A stretch of 64,000 bases of DNA from positions 271,207,054 through 271,271,053 of the forward strand of contig NC_089822.1 in assembly GCF_035046505.1 (NCBI RefSeq), read 5' to 3'. Of this stretch, positions 10,184 to 20,683 are shown in pieces. Under the pieces are notes generated by a model. The model had not been told where the DNA came from. It saw only the letters and a program-made list of their open reading frames with translations, and searched no databases. Position 1 is the stretch's first letter; every line of letters begins with the position of its first letter. The stretch comes from Tiliqua scincoides (taxonomy: Eukaryota; Chordata; Lepidosauria; Squamata; Scincidae). Made by a program: the position numbers and the translations under genes.

Positions 10184-11494
10184 AATTACTCATATCAATT
10201 ACTCTAGAGCAAGTGCCACCCCCCATTTCCAGCTTCACAATCACCAAGCCAGGGCTCTGTCTCCCCCCTCTGGCGTCCTACTCTGAGAGGGAAGGATGGT
10301 TCAGGCTCTTCCCTGATCTCAATGGTATGATGAGAGTGTCCAAGGGGAGGGCCTGGAGGAAGCAGTCCAGCTCCTCCTCTTCTCTCCCCCCCAGTTCAGT
10401 TCAGGCTGGGTCTATCTGTTCATTGACAAGAGAGTCTTCTGCACTGGTCAAGGAAGAGCTGTAGGCTGCGAGTGGATCGATTGGTGGTCTGTTGATGTCC
10501 AAGGGAGTTGCTCCCCTCCCCCCCCCACAAGATCAGGGCCAGCACTATGGAGAAAACTCCCATTGAAATCTGAACTTGTCTCCCCTTCCAGCTGCTGTCT
10601 GTGTTTTCCTTGTGCAGTTCCATTTTCAGCTGCACTTGTAATTCTTCTGGGGCTCCACAGCCAAACCAGAACAATGAGCTGAGGACCCTGGACTAGAAGG
10701 GCACTGAGATGCGCGCAGACTCCTGAGCGCTACGTAATCTTGACTCTCGTAATAATCATGTTTAATAATAATAATACTGGTATTTATATACTGCCTTTCT
10801 GGGCATCGGATTCCTCCTCTGGCTTTATTCAAGGCGGCTCACATAGGCAGGCTACCTCTAAACCCCCGGGGGGGGGGATTTTCACAGTAACGGAAAATTT
10901 CTATCTTTCAAGAACTGCACAACATTTCAGATGGATCTTTCACAGTCTGCTATCACTTCTGGCCCCCATTTGCCTCCCACGCTGGCTGACAAGCAGCTCC
11001 TCTTTGCTGACACCAAAGAGCAGGTGGAATAACTCAGCTCAGCTTATCTGCTGCTTCAGCCATAATTATAACAATCAGTTCAATGTCATCCTTTTGCCTG
11101 GGGGGGGGGTGTTAATTGTTCTCTCTCCTTGCACCTTCCCTGTTGAATTCATGCTTTTAAAAATATTGATTGGAAGGGTCAGACGGCCAGTTCTTTCTCT
11201 TCCCCCTTTAGCCCACCCAGACCTCCAAGGGGGGCAATGACCAGAGAGCTTCTGGTCCATTTCAGAGAGCCACCACCTTCCCACACAGGGATTCAGCATC
11301 TGTGGGGAGGACTTGCAGGACTCCCCTTGAGAATCTAGGCTCACAGGCTGGGGGTCTGCTTTTGGACTTGCGGGGGGTGGGGATGGCCAGGAGCTCCACT
11401 GCCCACTTTCAGCTAATGCACCAGCTGCACCTGTTCCCAAGGAGGAAGGATCTGGCCACGTGCCCTTCAGCCCTATCCCTGCATTCCACCAATG

Positions 11495-11854
11495 CAGTGG
11501 TTGTCACACTTTTTGCACCGGGACCCATTTTTAGAATGAAAATCTGTCAGGACCCACCGGAAGTGATGTCATGACCAGAAGTGACATCATTAAGCAGGAA
11601 ACATTTTAACCATCTTAGGCTGCAATCCTACCCACACTTACCCAAGAATAAGTCTCATTGACTATCATTGTTAAAAGCACAGAGTAGCCTGTCCAAAGTA
11701 CAGGTCTGTAACCGTTTCCCTAATGCAGTTACACACCCCTAGTGGCATCAAGTCTAATATATTAAAAAATAAAATATTGAAATGAATGGCGACCCACCTG
11801 AAACTGATTTGTGACCCACCTAGTGGGTCCTGACCCACAGTTTGAGAAACACTG
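11495..11854. mobile_element. Non-autonomous hAT transposon (right arm)
   Basis: Mirror of 8319-8678, with the same length and termini (cagtggttgtcacact and gtttgagaaacactg). Confidence 0.8.
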
Positions 11855-12287
11855 CACTAGTGGGAGTGCCTGTATCCTGGCACACATCATGCAACATTGT
11901 TGTTGGGAAGGGAGGGGGCTGTTTCTTTGACTGTGGAACATGCTAATTACTAAAATGGTACTGCTGTGGGGGGGGCAGGGAGAAATGTTCCTGTTTGGAG
12001 AAATCCTGGGGGCAGGTTCTTGCCTTTCAGATATACTTTTAAAATTAATGGCTGCTGCTTGGGGGCTGGAGAGACCCTTTTTCTGGTGGGAGAAACATGG
12101 AAAGCATTTGAGCTAAAGAGTGTGGGAAGGGGTCTAAGCAGGAGCAAATACGGGGAGGCCACGGGTGCATACCCCCCCCCCAACTGACCTGCCAGCAGGG
12201 AAGGACACCTACCACGACGGAGAGCACAGTCAGGCGTCAGGGGAACACCCACTGGGCAGGTCTAGCCACCCAGCAAATAGCCACAGA

Positions 12288-12765
12288 GGCCTGAGGGGGG
12301 ACATGATTGAGACATATAAAATTGTGTAAGGGATGGCTAGAGGGATGTTCTTTTCCCTCTCACATAACCCCAGAACCAGGAGACATCCACTCAAATGGAG
12401 TGTTGGGAGAGTCAGGACGGACAAAAGAAAATATTTCTTTACCCAGAATGTGATTAGTCTGTAGAATGCCTTGCCACAGGAAGTGGTGATGGCAAGTTGT
12501 TTAGATGCCTTTAAGAGGAGAGTGGACAAATTTCTGGAGGAAAGTCCATCACAGGTTACAAGTCATGACAGGTATGTGCAAGCTCCTGATTTTAGAAGTA
12601 GGCTACCTCAATGCCAGATGCAGGAGAGGACACCAGGATGCAGGTTGAGTCTTGCTGTCTTTTGTGCTCCCTGAAGCATTTGGTGGGCCACTGTGCGATA
12701 CAGGAAGCTGGACTAGATGGGCCTTTGGCCTGATTCAGCGGGGCTCTTATCATGTTCTTATGTAG
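12288..12765 (+). repeat. CR1 LINE 3' fragment (right arm)
   Basis: Forward translation includes LPQEVVMASCLDAFKR and DKFLEESPSQVT, followed by the CR1 tail ending ctcttatcatgttcttatg. Mirror of 7408-7885. Confidence 0.85.
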
Positions 12766-13364
12766 GCTATAAGCTCAATCAGGAGCCCAGGTCTACCCAA
12801 GCAGGTAAACCTGGGCTCCAAGTTCAGGTGGGAGCCCAGACCCAGGTCTGCCTGCCCAGCAAATGTCCACCGAAGTGATAAGCTCAAGCAGGAGCCCAGG
12901 TCTACATAGCAGGTAAACCTGGGATCCAAGTCCAGGTGGGAGCCCAGCTCTTCCCACCCAGCCACAATGGCCACAGAGGCGATAAGCTCAAGTGGGAGTC
13001 CAGGTCTACCCAGCTGGTAGACCTGGGCTCCAAGTCAAGAGCCCAGGTCTACCTGCCTGGTTGACCTGGGCTCTGAAGGTAGTGCTCATGGCCCCCTCCC
13101 AAATACAGACACTGGATTCACACCTGGTTCTAAGGAGATTCAACTCTCCGAAAGCTGGGAGGATTCAGCTCAACCAGGTAGATTCAATACATTCAAATGT
13201 TCTGTACTTTGCTTTTTAAAAGTAATGAATATTGTAAAAAAAACGAGTGTTCCAATGACATTACTGTATTTGACTGGCATATTGTTCCTCTTGCTGTCTT
13301 GTAAAGTAAATACATTTTATTTTAACATGTATCAATGAATCAGCAATGTGTCATTGACAGATGT

Positions 13365-13613
13365 TATATAGGTGCTAGATAGGTGCTATATAGGTGTTAT
13401 ATAGGTGGTAGACAGGCGCTATAAAGGTGTTAGGCGCTAGACAGGTGTTAGGTTTTATATGGCTGCTAAATAGGTGTTATGTAGGTGCTAGACAGGCACT
13501 ATATAGATGCTAGATAGGTGTTAAATAGGCACTAGATAGGATAGATAGGTGCTGGACAGGCGCTATATACGTGTTAAATAAGTGCTATATAGGTGTTAAA
13601 TAGGTGCTATATA
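13365..13613. repeat. Minisatellite (right arm)
   Basis: Direct copy of 55-303; from 13311 onward the sequence corresponds base by base to the window start (offset 13310). Confidence 0.85.
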
Positions 13614-14045
13614 GGCATAAGAACATAAGAACAGCCCCACTGGATCAGGCCATAGGCCCATCTAGTCCAGCTTCCTGTATCTCACAGCGGCCCACCTAAT
13701 GCCCCAGGGAGCACACCAGGTAACAAGAAGACCTGCAAGGCCTCCTGGGAATTGTAGTTTAAGAACATAAGAACAGCCCCACTGGAGCAGGCCATAGGCC
13801 CATCTAGTCCAGCTTCCTGTATCTCACAGCGGCCCACCAAATGCCCCAGGGAGCACACCAGACAACAAGAAGACCTGCAAGGCATTCTGGGAATTGTAGT
13901 TAAGAACATAAGAACAGCCCCACTGGATCAGGCCATAGGCCCATCTAGTCCAGCTTCCTGTATCTCACAGTGGCCCACCAAATGCCCCAGGGAGCACACC
14001 AGATCACAAGAGCACACCTTGGATGCAGCAGGAAATGGGGAGTGG
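13614..14045 (-). repeat. CR1 3'-tail tandem repeat, three units (right arm)
   Basis: The least damaged of the three copies of this short array. The second unit ends with a complete gcattctgggaattgtagtt, a reversed ZNF143-like motif. Confidence 0.8.
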
Positions 14046-14079
14046 CACTTGCTCTAGAGTAATTGATATGAGTAATTGA

Positions 14080-14322
14080 GAGCCAGGGTGGTGTAGTGGT
14101 TTGGGAGGTGGACTTAGACCTGGATGACCCAGGTTCAAATCCCCCCTCAGCCACAAAGCTTCCTGGGTGACCTTGGGCCAGTCACTTTCTCTCAGCCTCA
14201 CCTACCTCACAGGGTTGTTGTGAGGACAAGAAGGAGGGGGGAGGAGCTGTGTAAACCGCCCTGAGCTCTTTGGAGGAAGGGCGGTATAAAAATGTGAATA
14301 AATAAAAATAAAATATAAATAT
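14080..14322 (+). repeat. Squam-type SINE (right arm)
   Basis: Copy of 768-1008, with intact B box ggttcaaatcc and tail. Confidence 0.85.
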
Positions 14323-14688
14323 GAAGCCAACAGCTCCCAGGCAGGGCCTAGGAGAGGGGGAATTTGTACCCAGGCCCAAGATCACAAAGGGGGCCCAGGA
14401 GCCAAAGGAGGGGCCCAGAAAGTTCCTGGGACCTGACATTTTCCTATCTCACCTGAACACACTGCCAGCGCATAATGCTGGGGCACAACCATGTGCATGC
14501 ATGTTACTGCTGCTGCCAAAATCAACCACAGGTTTCAGGTGCCACAAAACTCTCAGGACTTTGAAGGGGTGACTTTGGACTCTCCCCGCCTCTCGTGATG
14601 GAGCTGTTGACTGCTGCATGTTTGAAGGGGGGGTGCCTCCCCCTCTGCTCTGCCACCCCCAGAAGAAAGAGCCTTCTGTGCCCCTCAC

Positions 14689-14776
14689 CTGGAGGCTCCA
14701 CGCTCTGCACCTCAGTGGAAAATACTCCCACCACCACCACCACCAGCAGGGCCTTGATGCCTGAAGAAGAACCCAT
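14689..14776 (-). pseudogene. Orphan MHC class II beta leader exon (right arm)
   Basis: An 88-nt exon from ATG 14776 to a GTGAGG donor, phase 1, with the same signal peptide as the left-arm copy. It lies downstream of, and in the same direction as, alpha gene 1 (minus strand), but its intron runs into the palindrome centre without meeting a beta1 exon. If the palindrome is an artefact, this leader may belong to a real second beta gene whose remainder is not assembled here. Confidence 0.8.
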
Positions 14777-14904
14777 TTTTCCTCAGCAGGGAGAGACACC
14801 CTCTGGCCACTGGGCCCCCCACAACTCCAGACTGGGACTTTCTCGGCCCAGCCTTGGGGCTCAACTCCTGCCAGGGTCCCCTCCCCAAGCAGTGCCAGGC
14901 GTGG

Positions 14905-14948
14905 AGTCAATCAGCCTGGCAGCTGAGGCAGCGTCATCAGTCGCCCGG
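14905..14948 (-). promoter_or_regulatory. Class II beta X/Y promoter module (right arm)
   Basis: Minus strand: X box ccgggcgactgatg (14948-14935), then Y-box position ctgattgact (14914-14905), about 130 bp before ATG 14776. It shares the altered NF-Y core with the left arm and copy A. Confidence 0.75.
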
Positions 14949-15839
14949 CAGGAATGCTGAGGAAACCGCTGATTCAGGCTGTTGTGTCCCAGCAAGGAAC
15001 AGGCAGAGAGAAGCTGGTGGGGGGCTGGTGATGGGGCAGCCCAGGGGAGACCAGGGAGCTCTGGGTCAGGCAGCAGCGACCTGCAGACCTCTTGCTGGGT
15101 CAGGCAGCAGCGACCTCTTGCTGCCCCCTCCCAGCCCACCAACAGAAAGGCTCAGCTGATGCAGCAGAGAGTGACCCACAGCCACAGAGGCTTGTGTCCT
15201 GCACACACATGTGCCACCCTGAGGCCTGCAGCCCACACCCTCTGGCTGCTCCAGGCCGCCTCCAGGCACAACCTGTGGCCATCACCAGTGTGTCTGTCCC
15301 TGTCTTCTTCCTCCTCCTGAGGACCAGGTGACCAGATGCAGAGGAGGACAGAGCGATGCGCCCTTAGCCAGTTTAGAGGAGGGCACTTTGGCAGCTGCAG
15401 CTCAGCATGGAAGGGTTTAAACAGCCACAGCCACGCCAGCCAAAGTCCCCTCCTCCATGCACTGCTTAAAGGTGCAGCACTCTGTCCTGCAGGGGATCGG
15501 TGCCCTGTCCTCCTGCGTAGCTTCAGACAAGTCTCGCTGTCCTGAATGGAGACGGTGTCAGGTGAGGGCCCTGCGGAACTGGGGCCTGTCCCACCAGTGG
15601 GTGTCCTACGACGGGCCCTTGGCTTCCCCGGAGGGGAGTCTCCCTTGCATGTTCCTGGACCGCAGGAGGAGAGTGTCACCCAGCAGTTGGAGGGCCCCCT
15701 GCACCCCTCAGCCCTCGGGCCAGTCGCGCCCCAGAGCTGCCTCTCGCTCTGATCCAGGACCCTCACCTAACCGAGCCCACTTCCCTGCAGATCTCCCAGC
15801 TCCTTGCTGCATGCCCTGGAATGGGAAAAGACAAAGGAT

Positions 15840-15842
<3 letters not shown>

Positions 15843-15883
<41 letters not shown>
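15843..15883. repeat. (GA)n microsatellite
   Basis: Mirror of the CT run at 4282-4339 but shorter; directly joined to the 5' truncation of the following CR1 fragment. Confidence 0.95.
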
Positions 15884-15885
<2 letters not shown>

Positions 15886-15889
<4 letters not shown>

Positions 15890-16218
15890 GACATACAAAA
15901 TTATGCAGGGGATGGACAGAGTGGATAGGGAGATGCTCTTTACACTCTCACATAACACCAGAACCAGGGGACATCCACTAAAACTGAGTGTTGGGAGAGT
16001 TAGGACAGACAGAAGAAAATATTTCTTTACTCAGCGTGAGGTTCGTCTGTGGAACTCCTTGCCACAGGATGTGGTGATGGCGTCTGGCCTGGACGCCTTT
16101 AAAAGGGGATTGGGCAAGTTTCTGGAGGAAAAATCCATTACGGGGTACAAGCCATGATGTGTATGCGCAACCTCCTGATTTTAGACATGGGCTCGGTCAG
16201 AATGCCAGGTGCAGGGGC
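15886..16218 (+). repeat. CR1 LINE 3' fragment (right arm)
   Basis: Forward translation gives IETYKIMQGMDRVDREMLF through FLEEKSITGYKP, the carboxyl end of CR1 ORF2, then part of the 3' region. Mirror of 3955-4279. Confidence 0.85.
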
Positions 16219-16288
16219 GGGCACCGGGATGCAGGTCCGCAGGCCCCCTGGGTCAGAGGGCAAACCCCTTTCCCAGTCTTTGGCTCCA

Positions 16289-16470
16289 CCCGGCGACAGG
16301 CGGGTCAGCGCGGAGCCCTCTTCCCATTGGCCGGGGGAGTCTCCCCCGCCCCCCCCAGCCTGGTGGGGCAAGTTCGGGCTGCAGCCCCGCGCTCGGCACT
16401 CGTGGAGCCTCCGCCTGGCCGGACGCGCCTCTTTGGTCTGCAGCCCGCCGAGAGGAGGATGGGGGTCCCG
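16289..16470 (+). pseudogene. Relic 5' end of a class II alpha gene (right arm)
   Basis: X box cccggcgacaggcg (16289-16302), CCAAT-type Y box attgg (16326-16330) and ATG 16459-16461 (reading MGVPVG; compare MGVPAG of alpha gene 2). Similarity to the functional leader ends after about six codons. Its first codons continue into the 3' side of alpha gene 1, whose polyadenylation signal lies at 16618-16613, so the relic and alpha gene 1 converge. Confidence 0.7.
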
Positions 16471-16612
16471 GTGGGAACCGCTTCTGTTTGGCGGGGGGGG
16501 GGTGGAGGTCTCCTCTTAGCAGGGGGAAGATAACTGTCCCTCTTCAACCCAGCACAGTGCCTGTAACCAATAAGCAGCACACTTTGTATTTACTTGGTTA
16601 ATTACATTTGAT

Positions 16613-16618
16613 TTTATT
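16613..16618 (-). terminator. Polyadenylation signal of alpha gene 1
   Basis: aataaa on the minus strand about 390 nt downstream of the stop codon at 17005. The same signal is mirrored at 3547-3552. Confidence 0.65.
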
Positions 16619-17004
16619 GGGGGGGGGGGGTAAAAATCTTCTTTGACCCCCAGGTAGCAGATAGAAGCCTTAGCTGTGCCACTGGCTTGGGGGGAAGCGG
16701 CAGAGCAAGTGGGCGGGGAGCTGCTCAATTTTCGCTTTTTAAAAACCTGGACGTGACGTTCTTTCCGGTTGTGACACGACTTCTGGGGCATCGTTTTGAG
16801 GTTGGCACCGGCTCCCAGATCTCCCGCCTGAGGCGATCACCACAGCTGGTCCGTTTCAAGGTGAGCAACACGATCCGAGTGAGACTGGTCCCATCACAGG
16901 CTGGCAGGTCAGGTCCTTGGAGCAGGTGAGAGAGGAGAGGAGCAGATGGGTCTGAACTGGGGCAGAGGCGAAGCTGATCCAGCAGGAGGGAACCAGCAAT
17001 CTGA

Positions 17005-19908
17005 TCACCTGGCGGGTAGGAAAGCAGAAGGGGTGATGAGTCAGGGGGAGGCACATAATGGAGGACAAGTATCCCCCCCACCTCTTATCAGCTGTCTGTC
17101 TGTCTGTCTGTTCTGCACATGTCCTGCACCCACTCCTCACTCAGCCAGACATGGCTCCTCTGCCCTCCAACCCATTTGCCCTCCTGCTGCTTCCTCTGCC
17201 TGGCAGCCAGCGTGCGCAGTGGTTAGTGTATAAGAGGAGGAGACCGGGCAAAAGCCCCACTTGGCCGTGAAGCCCCCTGGGTGGCCTTGCACCAGTCAGT
17301 CTCAACTTGACCTCCCTCACAAGGTTGTTGTGAGGCAAAGCAGCAGGGAAGACCCACGTGTGCTGCCCGAGTTCTTTGAGGAAGGGGGATGGAAACACCG
17401 CCTAGAAGAAATAGATGCTCCCTCTCTAAGCCGAACAGCTGTCAGCTGCAGTCCTGTCCAGATTTTCATGGGAGTAGTCTGACCAAGCTCAATAGGACTT
17501 TCCTCTGAGAAAATGCACATGGGACTGCTCTGAGGGTCAGAATGCCAGATGCAGGACAAAGTGACGAGACCTCAGGAAGGAGAAGAGGAATGGCCGAGAG
17601 AGAGCAGCCAGTTTCTCCTGCCCAGGGAAGGAACACGAATCCCCCTCCCTCCTTCCACTCCAGGGCCTGCTGCAGCTGCCCTAGGCTGGAACTCACAGGG
17701 GACCTTGGCGGTGGCGGGCTGCATTCTGCCGCCTGCTCCTGACCGCGAGGACGGTGCCCACCATGATGCCAGCAATGCCCACGGCCAGGCCCAGGCCACA
17801 CACCACGTTCTCCACCGTCTCCGGGAGGGGCTCCGGCATGTTGGCATCTAGGAGAGGAGAGATGGGGAGCGGCAAAGGTGGAGGGCAAGCAGGACCTGGA
17901 CGGGCCTGTGCCCCCCTGACTCCAGACCCTCTGAGGGCTCTGCTGCCCCTTTGAGGATCCCAGCAGTGTCTGTCCCGGGCAGCTCATCCCCTGCTGCCGC
18001 TCGATTTCCTTGCAGGCCCCTTCGGAATCCAGGCAGCATTCTGTGCTCCTGCCAGTCCTCCCTTCCTGCTTGGAGGCGCTGTTCCTCCCGGTTCCTTGTG
18101 CCTGGCTTGGATAGCGAGTGCAACGGTGGAGGCAAATGGGTGGGTGGGCAGCAGAGGGACGATGAGGCTGCGCAACCTGCCCTGGAAGAGGCGCCCACCA
18201 TGTGCACACCACTCCCTGCTGAGCCCCCAGCCCCTCCCCGGCCACTTCCAGGACTGGGGGGCGGAGCAGGTCACCTCCCAACCTCAGCCCTTCCTGCTCT
18301 CCTCCACAGCACTGTGACCCTCCCTTGCCCCCCCCCCGGCGAGCCTTACTCCACTCGGTGTCCAGGGGCCGCTGCAGGCCCCAGTGCTCCACGCGGCAGA
18401 AGTAGGTGTCGTCGGGGGCCGGGAGGAAGGCCAGGTAGGAGAACGTGCGGAAGGAGTGGTCCGCGCGGGGGTAGAAGTCCGTCCGGGCCACGCGGCCCTC
18501 CGCCTCCACCTCCCGCCCGTTCCGCAGCCACGAGACGTTCAGCACCGGCGGCGAGAAGCCGTCCACCAGGCAGACGAGCACGTTGGGCTCCCCCCGCGCC
18601 ACCGGCCTCTCCGGGAACACCGTGGCCCTCGGCGGGACTGCGGGCAGAGCAGGCGCGTCAGTCGCGTTCACACGTGTGCGTGCACACACCAGCAGGAGAG
18701 TGCGGGAAGCCGAAGGGCCCGGAGCCGGACTCTGCCCCCGCCTGACCGCCCCCGGCTCAGGCAGCGCCCCCCCCGCACGGGCAGTACCGTTCTGGGCGGG
18801 GGTGTAGTTGGAGCGCCGCATGAGGACGCCCAGGTTGGAGCGGAGGGTGGCGAGGCTGCCCCGCGCGCCCCCGGCCTGGGAGCCGGTGAACTCCTGGAAC
18901 TCGGGCAGCCGCCAGACGCCCTCCCTGCGCTGCAGGTCCACGTGGAAGATCTCGTCGCCGTCGAAGGCGAACAGGAACTCGCCGGGCCCCTGCGCGGAGC
19001 TCAGCGTCCGCTGCACGAAGGACACCTGCGAGAGCACGTCCTCGCCTGCGGAGAGGGCGCGGGAGAGCATGTGCAGAGGGCCCCGCCGCCGGGAGCGCGC
19101 CCTCTTCTCTGGCTGCCCCTCCCCGACTGGGGCTGCGCCAGACTCTGCCCCCCCACTCCTGGCTCCCCTCCTTCAACACCGCAAGGAAATGAGGACTCCC
19201 GTGTCCGCAGCGCTGGGGAGCAGCGACCCCCAGTTCCTGCCCTCTGGGCCCTCGCTCCCTCCGGATGCCCGCACCGCAGAGGACATCCGGGAAGCGAGTG
19301 GCAGGTCCCGTTTCCCAGCCGCGTCTCGCCCGCATTGAGGAGGGGGCTGGACTAGATGACCTTCGGGGATCTTCAGGCCTGTCACTACAGGGGGAAATGA
19401 AGACCAAGCCCCCCAGCCTGGTCGTTTTGCGAGCGACACTGACGCTGCCGATAGGAGGGGCGTGGGGTCTCGAACCCCCACCGGACTGAGCACCAGCACT
19501 GCACAAGGCTGCAGGCAGGCAGACTCCCCTCCTCCGCAGCAGTTGCGCAGGTGAGAAGTGCGGTCCCTGCCCCGAAGAGACACAAAGGAGCGGAGCGGGA
19601 CGGCTGCCGCCAGGAAGGGCGGGCTAGAGATGGCGGAGGGTCTGACTGCGCGGGGATCGCGTGTTTCTGAAAAGGGGGCACATTTTGGGAGACCCCCCGC
19701 CAAACAGAAACGAAGCAAGACATGACGTGGAGAGCGCTGCATCCCTTTACTTGCTCTCTTCAAACCCCCCCCCCCGCACTGCGGAGGGTCCCCGGGAGCC
19801 CCCCTTACCTGGCCCAGGCTCCGCCAGAGCCCGCAGGGCGAGCAGCAGCAGCGCCAGCCACGGGCGCCCAGGGAAGCCCCTTCGCCCCGCCGCCGTGCCC
19901 GGGGCCAT
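17005..19908 (-). CDS. MHC class II alpha chain, gene 1 (complete, five exons)
   Basis: Encodes the alpha chain of the class II heterodimer that presents endosomal peptides to CD4 T cells. Exons (minus strand): 19908-19809 signal peptide (MAPGTAAG..., leucine-rich), 19045-18788 alpha1, 18637-18350 alpha2, 17847-17697 connecting/transmembrane/tail, 17008-17005 last base plus TGA. All introns have GT-AG ends and phase 1 or 2 junctions that stay in frame; total 801 nt, 266 residues. Alpha1 ends SNLGVLMRRSNYTPAQN, very like mammalian DRA, with an NYT glycosylation site. Alpha2 has the Ig cysteines (LVCLVDGFSPPV, YFCRVEHWGL) and NVSWLRNG. The membrane segment GLGLAVGIAGIMVGTVLAV has the glycine pattern used to pair with beta. 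The tail ends RQGPL as in DQA. Exons 4-5 lie in the right palindrome arm. The 3'UTR ends near 16600 (signal 16618-16613). Confidence 0.93.
17215..17400 (+). repeat. Decayed Squam SINE in intron 4 of alpha gene 1
   Basis: Retains gtggttagtgt, gggtggccttgcaccagtcag and ctcacaaggttgttgtgagg, with many substitutions. Confidence 0.6.
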
Positions 19909-19994
19909 GCCAGGGCGGGAGGCAGCGACTGGCCCGGCCCGGAGGGGTTCCCGAGCTGCGCCCCGCAGCGGGCGCGTCCCGGAGGGCGGAGCAG

Positions 19995-20036
19995 CCAATG
20001 GCCTCGGTGCCCGGCGCTGCGCAGGCTGTTGCCGGG
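19995..20036 (-). promoter_or_regulatory. SXY-type promoter of alpha gene 1
   Basis: Minus strand: X box cccggcaacagcct (20036-20023) resembles the consensus CCTAGCAACAGATG; about 22 bp further on is a Y box attggct (CCAAT at 19995-19999 on plus), about 85 bp before the ATG. It sits in CpG-rich sequence. In known class II genes this module binds RFX, CREB and NF-Y and recruits CIITA. Confidence 0.8.
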
Positions 20037-20049
20037 TGACGGAGCCCCA

Positions 20050-20537
20050 GCAGGAGACTCCCCGCCACTTCGCCTCCCGCTGCTGCGGACTGGAGAGTGC
20101 GCGGGGCAGAGGCTGCGCTCTCGGAGTCCCTGCAGCCCCTGAGCCCAAAGGCGCGGCTCGGCGCCCTGCGGAAACCCTGACCTTTCGGGTGGTGGCGAAC
20201 TGAGTAGCCCCATTGCGGGTTACTTCCCCGACCCAGGAGAAGGGGACAAAAGTCCCCTGCCCATGACAGCCCACAGTGCCAGCGAAGCTGCGCGCCCTGA
20301 TTTGCTTGGATATAAGGACCAATCGAAAATTTCCTTTTTAAGGCAGAGATTAGGAAGAGTATTCAAAATTTCAAAAAAATCCCTTATTGAGAAATGTGAT
20401 GCAAGTGTGGAAGCAGTGCAGGAAAAGGTGAAGAGCAGAAAGAGCCCCGCCAATCAAGTCACGGAATTCGGAAAAATTTCCAGGTAATCTTTACAAAGAG
20501 TCAAGGGGAATTTTGAAAAGAAAGATTAGTAGATAAA
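20050..20537. other. Upstream region of alpha gene 1, no gene seen
   Basis: CpG-rich to about 20220, then AT-richer unique-looking DNA with no coding pattern, up to a MITE. Confidence 0.5.
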
Positions 20538-20682
20538 GGGCCCGATCCTATCCAATCTTCCAGTGGGGTGTGCACTGCATCCTGTGGTGGAGGGGCGGTC
20601 ATTGGGGTCTTCTCAAGGTATGGGAACATTTGGGGCTGCATTGTGGCCCGCCGGAGCTGGAAAGTTGGACAGGATTGGGCCC
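20538..20682. mobile_element. MITE, ggcccgatcc...ggattgggcc family (copy 1)
   Basis: Inverted termini gggcccgatcctatccaa / ttggacaggattgggccc; flanks share taaag. Same family as 20938-21109 and 24439-24617. Non-autonomous, no ORF. Confidence 0.7.
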
Positions 20683-20683
20683 T

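Larger units (their letters stand above)
10199..17799 (-). repeat. Right arm of the palindrome
   Basis: Reverse complement of 2358-9974. This arm shows fewer apparent one-base losses and leads into unique DNA holding exons 1-3 of alpha gene 1, so it is probably the better copy. Mirrored contents: SINE-like repeat 10748-11083, hAT MITE 11495-11854, CR1 12288-12765, minisatellites 12773-13153 and 13365-13613, CR1-tail array 13614-14045, Squam SINE 14080-14322. Confidence 0.95.

Noticed and set aside
17466-19070. A 534-codon minus-strand open frame spanning alpha gene 1
   Set aside because: It reads through exons 2-4 and their introns in one frame by chance of GC-rich sequence; canonical splice sites divide it into the normal class II alpha exons.
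18384-19355. A 323-codon plus-strand open frame
   Set aside because: Antisense shadow of alpha1/alpha2 exons in GC-rich DNA; arginine/proline-rich with no domain.
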